Source: Limonium bicolor (lineage: Eukaryota; Streptophyta; Magnoliopsida; Caryophyllales; Plumbaginaceae). From it: a DNA stretch of 64,000 nt. Below, one piece after another: positions 58,399 to 64,000 of the stretch. Every line of letters starts with the position of its first letter. Positions within the stretch are counted from its first letter, which is position 1. The position numbers and the translations under genes were made by a program. Location: positions 120,175,000 through 120,238,999 of the forward strand of contig CM041776.1 in NCBI GenBank assembly GCA_023374045.1, read 5' to 3'. The notes under the pieces are model-generated. The model was not told the DNA's origin and searched no databases. It was given only the letters and a program-made list of their open reading frames with translations.

Positions 58399-61300
58399 AT
58401 AACTTGTCAGACTCCTATTGTCTGACTCGATGTATACTACACATCAAACAGCATGTCACTGCATGCATAGTACTAAAAAATATCCGTTACAAACTCTTCA
58501 TGGGGTCCGTTCGCAGATAAATGAGGTACCATCCTCTCCCATGTCGAGCGATCCCTCAGGTACCGGTCACGTTTGAACACTTACGCTTTCTGGTTCACGG
58601 CCGTCATGACTAATGGCACTTACGCTTTCTGGCCACGGTCCTTTGGTTCTGATCAAATTCATTTGCATATATAGAGATCCTCAGGCACTTTACTCATACT
58701 TACTTACTCATACTTACTCATACTTACTTCGGGACTACGCTGTCCCAGTGCCCTTGGAAAAATACAAAACACACGCCCACCGTTCTACCTGTCTTCAAGA
58801 CTAAAGGCCACAGCCACGACGGTGATAGCGGTTTCAAAACTAATCGTCACTTCCACTGACTCAAAACTAGCTTCACCTCCATGGTTTCAACCGGATACCC
58901 GTGCCTAGTCATGGAAGATCCACTAGCGCCTGTGGGAGCGGTTTCAAAACCAATCCTCATTCTCAAGTTTGAAGAAACATTGTAGCAAATTAGTTTTGAA
59001 AATTCATTTTGAAAACTTGCATACATCTCCCAAATCCCAATGGTAATTATACCTACTACTAGTGTTATTACTGTGACCACTTATAGGGAGCTTCAAGAGT
59101 CCTTCAACCCCAATGTGATCAGCATTGGTGTTGAACTATCCTTCCACCCCAATTTGGTGTTCGGTTTCCCTTGATCGCTAGCAAATCAAGTTCCACCTCC
59201 CACCTCCATTAAAACAGACAAATCATCAAACATTGTTTCGTTTTCTATCTTTTTAATCTTGCTAATCGTAATCACACACATACATTTTCCAATTTATAGA
59301 ATTCACTTACTCACTTACTAATCATCTCATCAATTATTACTACATCATCTCCAACTACTATACTTAAGAAATTCAAGGGTATAATATCTAATTAATTTTC
59401 TATCCTTCAACTTATACTCATCAAATACATCGGTTCATACCGATTTATACTCACCAAATACATCGGTTCCATACCGATTTATACTTCTCAAGTCTCCCAT
59501 ACGTACTCATTCCTCATACTATTACCAATCAGGGTTCTTATTCCCCTAGAGTTTCTCTACTCCATTCCTATTCTTATTTCCCAAATAACCACAATTACAC
59601 GATGAGTGAATACAAATGTTTATGTAACATAAGTATCAATCATCAAAACAAATACTTTTGCGCTATGCGCATTGTAGTTTACGCACTTGTCACATGAAAC
59701 ATACACTTTGTGGTTTTCGCTCTACCCCCCTTAAAAGGGATTAAGCCCACGTAATCTACCATGTGTCAACATTGGATATTGGCCGAAGGCATTCAGCCGT
59801 CATGGAGTGGTTCAGCTTCCATGCGGTCTATTATACAATGTTCCTTGATCAATGGGTCTTAACTGTATTACCGGTTAGTCGCTACATCAAGAATTCTCAT
59901 CGGAGTTTATTTAACTCTTAACCGAGTTCGATTCTAGCCTTAGAGGCTTCAACACATTGATAACTAGCCATTCATTCACTAGGTGTGTTTCCCTTAGAAT
60001 TCTGGGCCCATTAGCTTCTGCTGCGCGACCCTGATAACTTGGGGTTTGTTCACCCTTCTTGTTATCCTTAACGTGCTACACATCACCTTTTTATCCCTTT
60101 TATTATGGGAATAAGGTTTATTCAATCAAGCGTGGTATTTCTTACCATACGTGAACTCAATGAGTTTTAGATTTATAACCAGCTCTCTGGAAATCTATTA
60201 TACATACTGTTCGTACTCCCGTGATTATTCACTGGGTTCCTCTGACTTATTGTCGGGTGAGGTTAAGTCACTACCTAGTTGTAGTGCTTCCTCTGTTGTC
60301 AGTGGGTTCTGAATTATGCCAGTTTCTCTGGTTCAATACAAGTGTTCTTTACTTGTATGACCTTGCATTTTCTATGTGTCGGTCCTAGTGACTTCCTTAA
60401 GTCTCCTTTCACTTTTTATTCCAATGGAATTCACATCTTGTGATTGTTGGTGTGTTTCACACTCTTCGTGCTTCTTTGACCTTAGGCCGCACAGTTTGTT
60501 TCTAAGCTTTTGCTTAACTGGCTTATGCCATGTTCATTGGTGAAAGGAAGAATTTGCCATGATTTAAATTTTCCATATTCCTAGCTATCCCACTAGATCA
60601 CTAACTACACAAGTGCAATACCAAAACACTCAGTCCTACAGAGTGTAGAGGCGTAAACCCTTGACAGTAAATCTCTCATGTGATCGCAATAGGAATGAAT
60701 ATTACTTCTTCCATCTCGTATTTAACAATTCCCTGACATTGTGTGGTTATTAACATAGACTGGTCACTTGTTGCGCACCATGTTCGTGTTTATTTCCCAC
60801 TTTGGTTTCCATGGCATCTGCTATCACTTAGCTTCCGCTCATGTTTTACTATCATTTAGACAATGGGTCGCCATCTTCTTGGCTAACTATCGAATATGAC
60901 CTTCTTTTATATCTCTGAGCTCCTTGAGCGTTATTGATTTTCCACTTCACATTTCCACATACGGTGTTTCCTCTTACCCGATTACTCCTCGGTTTCCAAT
61001 AATTTCTTTCAAAGCTTATTCCACATTGCTTGGCAATAATTGTGTGCTCAAGCTTCACTACATTAGTAGTTCTGAAAGGGATATGTTTTCAGACATTTGT
61101 TGATGGTGTCCTCTTCTTTAGAATCCATTTGTTCACCGCTCTCGCGGTCTCATATTTATGAGGGTTATCCTTGCTCGTTGGTTATTAAACCTCTCACTGG
61201 TGCCATTCTTGGAAACTCTTCATATCGTTCACATTGGTTTTTGCAACCGTTGGGTTGTGTCATGTAGTAGGTTTATGGCATACTGGCCATATTGCCTAGA

Positions 61301-63448
61301 GCTCGGCTCATCTCAGACGGTTTACAAGCTTTGCTTCTCCTTATACCATCAATTGGTTTGAAGGTAAGTAATTTGACGTTGATTGTTGTCATTGTTAATT
61401 TAGGGCATCCCCTAGTAAGTGGGATCCCTTCAGTGTTCTAACCGAGGGTCCATTCCAGCTCTTGTGCTTTTATCATGCTTTCGACACCCTTCTAGGATCG
61501 CTCCTGGGTGTTGTTGATTATGCCATTACATCTGGCTGATAATTATGAGTGTGTCTAGTTTGTTATCCTGCCTTGCGGTTCTGGATTTGAGTTATCCCAT
61601 TGAGGGTTATAACATCTCCTGTTTTAGGGTAGACCATGGGTACTTCTCTTATATTTTTAACCGGTTTGGTATTTCCTTTAGTGGGGAATGGTATCCTCCG
61701 GTACCTTATACGATCACCATGTGTGTTTGTGGTCGTTGTCCTGGGAATTCCTTCCCGTTCGTTGAACACTGATGTGTTAATGTTAGGCGTTTGCCCTACA
61801 GTGTTTAGACTGGGTATTCCTTCCAGTTATCATGCTTTACTTCAATATATTCAAGACATATCCAATGTCTTTATTCGGTTGTTAGTGCTTCTCGCACTTT
61901 TAACTCTTAATCATCCTCCTGGAGTGAGTTCTTGACTCCTTAGCTTGTAAGCTTATCTGAGCTTCCTTTGCTCGTTCGAGGTGTCCAACTGTTCTGGTTT
62001 GAATTTACTTATGGTCCGTAGAACGGAGCTGACTACTTCCCGTGTTTCGTACACTACATGTATACATACGTGGGGTACCTTGTTGGTACGTTACCACTTA
62101 CCTGACTATCTGTCAGGGCGGCAAGCTCCTTCGGAGTGCGGTCGTCCCACATCCCGTATTTGGGAACACTCGTAGTGCTCGTCACACGCCTAGGTGAAGT
62201 ATTCTATTGTCAACTCCTCTTGTATAATTTTTGATACTCACCGTAATTCCGTTAGTTTGGTTTTCAAAATTCGAGGTTTAAAAGAAGGGTTGTGGTGTTG
62301 AAAGAAAAATTTTGGGCTTTGAAATAACAGTTCGGTGTTAAAAGAAATTCTTCATGGCGTTGCCATGTCTGAGGTCTTGACCAAGTCCAGCTTCTCGCTG
62401 ACTGATACGTTCTTAATACAATTATCGGGCCGTTAGGCCTTCACAAGGTTTCATTGTTTCAATTTCTTAGGATTAGTGATCCTATATTTACTTCAACCTC
62501 CATGGTGGTACTTAGTAGGTACTGGTTGGTCATTAAGGCTTCCCGACTGTCTTGTAGTTGCTGCACTTGCCCTGGGCAAGTGCACGGGTAGGTTGTTTTT
62601 CGGTTAACGCATACCGGTTACGGTATCGTTTCCATCCAACTTTGGTGTCTTATTAGATCTTCCTTTGATCTTTTGACCTTGGTGATCAATCTCCTGAGTC
62701 GTTTCTCAGCATACTTGACATGGTTGTCGTCAATCCGGGTGTCTCACACCTTCACTGTGGTTAATGAGACTTGACTTATCCTTAGGAACCATGTTGTAGT
62801 CCTATACGTGTATGTTTTATGAATACTTTCATTGTTATCTGAACTATGTCATTCGGTTATTACGGCCTCTTGGCGTGTAGGTTTGGTGTTAATCCAACCT
62901 TGACTAATTCCTTAGTCGGTTTGTATACCGTTGTTGGTATTATCAAGTATTACAGTCCGTAGACTCTCTTGTCTCGGGTTTGTTACTCCGTCTTTTTCGC
63001 TTCACTGCGCGGTAGTGCTTCCCTTCCAGCTGGCTACTCATGGTTCTCGCGACTGTGAAGAACGTCACCCCATGGTGCCATAAATTTCATTATCCTATCT
63101 TTAGGATCTTAAATTCTCCACCATTAAGTGCGGTCATCGTCCTCCAACGGGAACCGTCTTCGGGACTTCCAGTTCTTGGACTCTACTGTATGACAGGTTC
63201 TTTTTCTAATAAGGTTTGTTTTTGCAACTGCCAGATTGGGTTTTACCCGAGTGTGAGAGGTCTTTCCATCTCTCTGGCGTTCTTCTTCCAACTTAATACC
63301 GTGGGTTATGGAGGGCGGGTATGGTTGTTGTAGATTTCTGGTTCACACAGAAGTTGCTATCTAGTGTACCTCACACGCAAACACTCAACCCTTAGCCCTA
63401 AGTCTCTAATTCCTTACTCGGTATTTTCCTAAACTCGGTATTTCATCC
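58399..63448 (-). other. LARD2 internal domain (main part), non-coding
   Basis: It aligns with LARD1 12870-17765 in the same order, with many small differences. Short open frames here are not shared between the two copies. The first 59 bases of the same domain lie left of the CACTA (44060-44118). Confidence 0.8.
59722..59756 (-). promoter_or_regulatory. LARD2 second polypurine tract with hairpin
   Basis: CTACCCCCCTTAAAAGG, then GATTAAG (59739-59745), loop CCCA, CGTAATC (59750-59756); six of seven positions pair. Compared with LARD1, a G:C pair has become A:T. Confidence 0.6.
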
Positions 63449-63476
63449 ATCAGAGCGATACTTCGCTCTGATACCA
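63449..63476 (-). promoter_or_regulatory. LARD2 primer-binding site inside a hairpin
   Basis: TGGTATCAGAGC on the element strand (complement of 63465-63476). The perfect hairpin ATCAGAGCGA (63449-63458), TACT, TCGCTCTGAT (63463-63472) is identical to LARD1 although the surroundings differ. Confidence 0.88.
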
Positions 63477-63481
63477 CTTTT

Positions 63482-64000
63482 TGTAACACCCCTACCGCTA
63501 ATCCCATCCTTACTTTACAATTACTTACCTTCGCAGCGGATATTACATACACAACGGCGGGTGTACAATGCCGTTAGTCACCCACGTGACTAACAAGGCA
63601 AGTTACAACACTACATACTATCGGTCTGATGAATTTGAACATACCGAGTACTCTACACAATACATTACTTTCCATTCCATACTCAATTCACAATTCCAAA
63701 TACAAACTCCAATACAATACTATACCGAGTCTACTATAATCCTTAAATCACTGATACAGTTTGGACTTCCAATTTCGCATTACAATACAGTACAATTCTT
63801 ATTACTCGACTACCCATGCTTACATAGCAGCCCCGTCCTACACTCTAGAACGGTGGTCGGCTTCAAAGTACCTGTAAATAATTTCGGTGCCCCTAGGGGC
63901 TCAGCAAATTGCTGCATATGAAATTCGCATACCCCGCGTGCTAACCGGGGTACGCCGACTACTTTTGGTCGAATATACATGGAGTTCATTTTACATGCAT
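63482..64000 (-). repeat. LARD2 5' LTR, first part (window ends inside it)
   Basis: It starts TGTAACACCCC and matches 39595 onward with roughly two dozen differences by eye. They cluster around 63882-63912, next to and inside the second hairpin. The triple hairpin is at 63890-63952. Confidence 0.88.
63890..63952 (-). other. Conserved triple hairpin, LARD2 right LTR
   Basis: GCCCC-less-one: CCCC-TA-GGGG flanked by G and C (63889-63900), CAGCA-AAT-TGCTG (63902-63914), TACCCCG-loop-CGGGGTA (63930-63952), all perfectly paired. Confidence 0.78.

Larger units (their letters stand above)
39595..64000 (-). mobile_element. LARD2: second non-coding long-LTR element, runs off the window, carries a CACTA insertion
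   Basis: Left (3') LTR 39595-44024, PPT 44025-44059, interior 44060-44118 and 58399-63448, PBS 63465-63476, then the first 519 bases of the other LTR (63482-64000). Without the CACTA, the interior is about 5.2 kb, close to LARD1 (5.0 kb), and aligns with it while the LTRs are clearly diverged. Candidate left target duplication AGAGA (39590-39594) cannot be checked. Non-coding throughout on the element strand. Confidence 0.9.

Overview
This is repeat-dominated nuclear DNA of a flowering plant. The evidence is a Ty3/gypsy chromovirus pol with a C-terminal chromodomain, very long LTRs (4.1-4.4 kb), a 14.3-kb CACTA (En/Spm) transposon with TNP2 and Transposase_24/Ulp1-type genes, Mutator-like transposase remnants, and one spliced gene whose exons match plant FAHD1. 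I do not try to name the species.

Layout: 1-6847 is the 3' part of a plus-strand chromovirus (broken pol, then a complete 3' LTR), which abuts an older minus-strand LTR piece (6848-7454). From 7731 there is a decayed Mutator-transposase/OTU-protease gene. It is split at 8415 by an intact minus-strand non-coding LTR element (LARD1, 8416-22179, target duplication GAATG) and resumes at 22185. Positions 22634-27493 hold nested AT-rich fold-back elements. The FAHD1-like gene lies at 27703-31674 (seven exons, plus strand) with a hAT-like insertion in intron 4. A broken MuDR-type transposase gene follows (32655-35183). Next come a putative minus-strand retroelement LTR (to 37106), a CA-rich tandem duplication and a decayed minus-strand ORF (37930-39494). 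From 39595 to the window end is a second non-coding long-LTR element (LARD2, minus strand). A CACTA transposon sits in its internal domain (44119-58395, target duplication CAT). Inside that CACTA's TNP2 gene sits a further short LTR element (49880-53909, target duplication GGTAA).

The only plausible working host gene is FAHD1. The chromovirus and both LARDs look like one autonomous/non-autonomous family group. They share LTR ends (TGTAA/TGAAATACCCC...GGGGTGTTACA), a polypurine-tract block, and (in the LARDs) an initiator-Met-type primer-binding site.

The most notable signal is a set of RNA-like structures common to these elements while their sequence differs: (a) a triple hairpin about 0.36-0.47 kb before the LTR 3' end, with paired base changes; (b) a tandem array of large hairpins, period 71-75 bp, always 2.1-2.6 kb into the LTR but with unrelated stem sequence in each family; (c) a hairpin before each of two polypurine tracts; (d) a perfect hairpin over the primer-binding site. 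The two non-coding LARD interiors also align along their length. Together these suggest cis-acting RNA architecture kept by a trans-mobilised retroelement group. All comparisons were made by eye.
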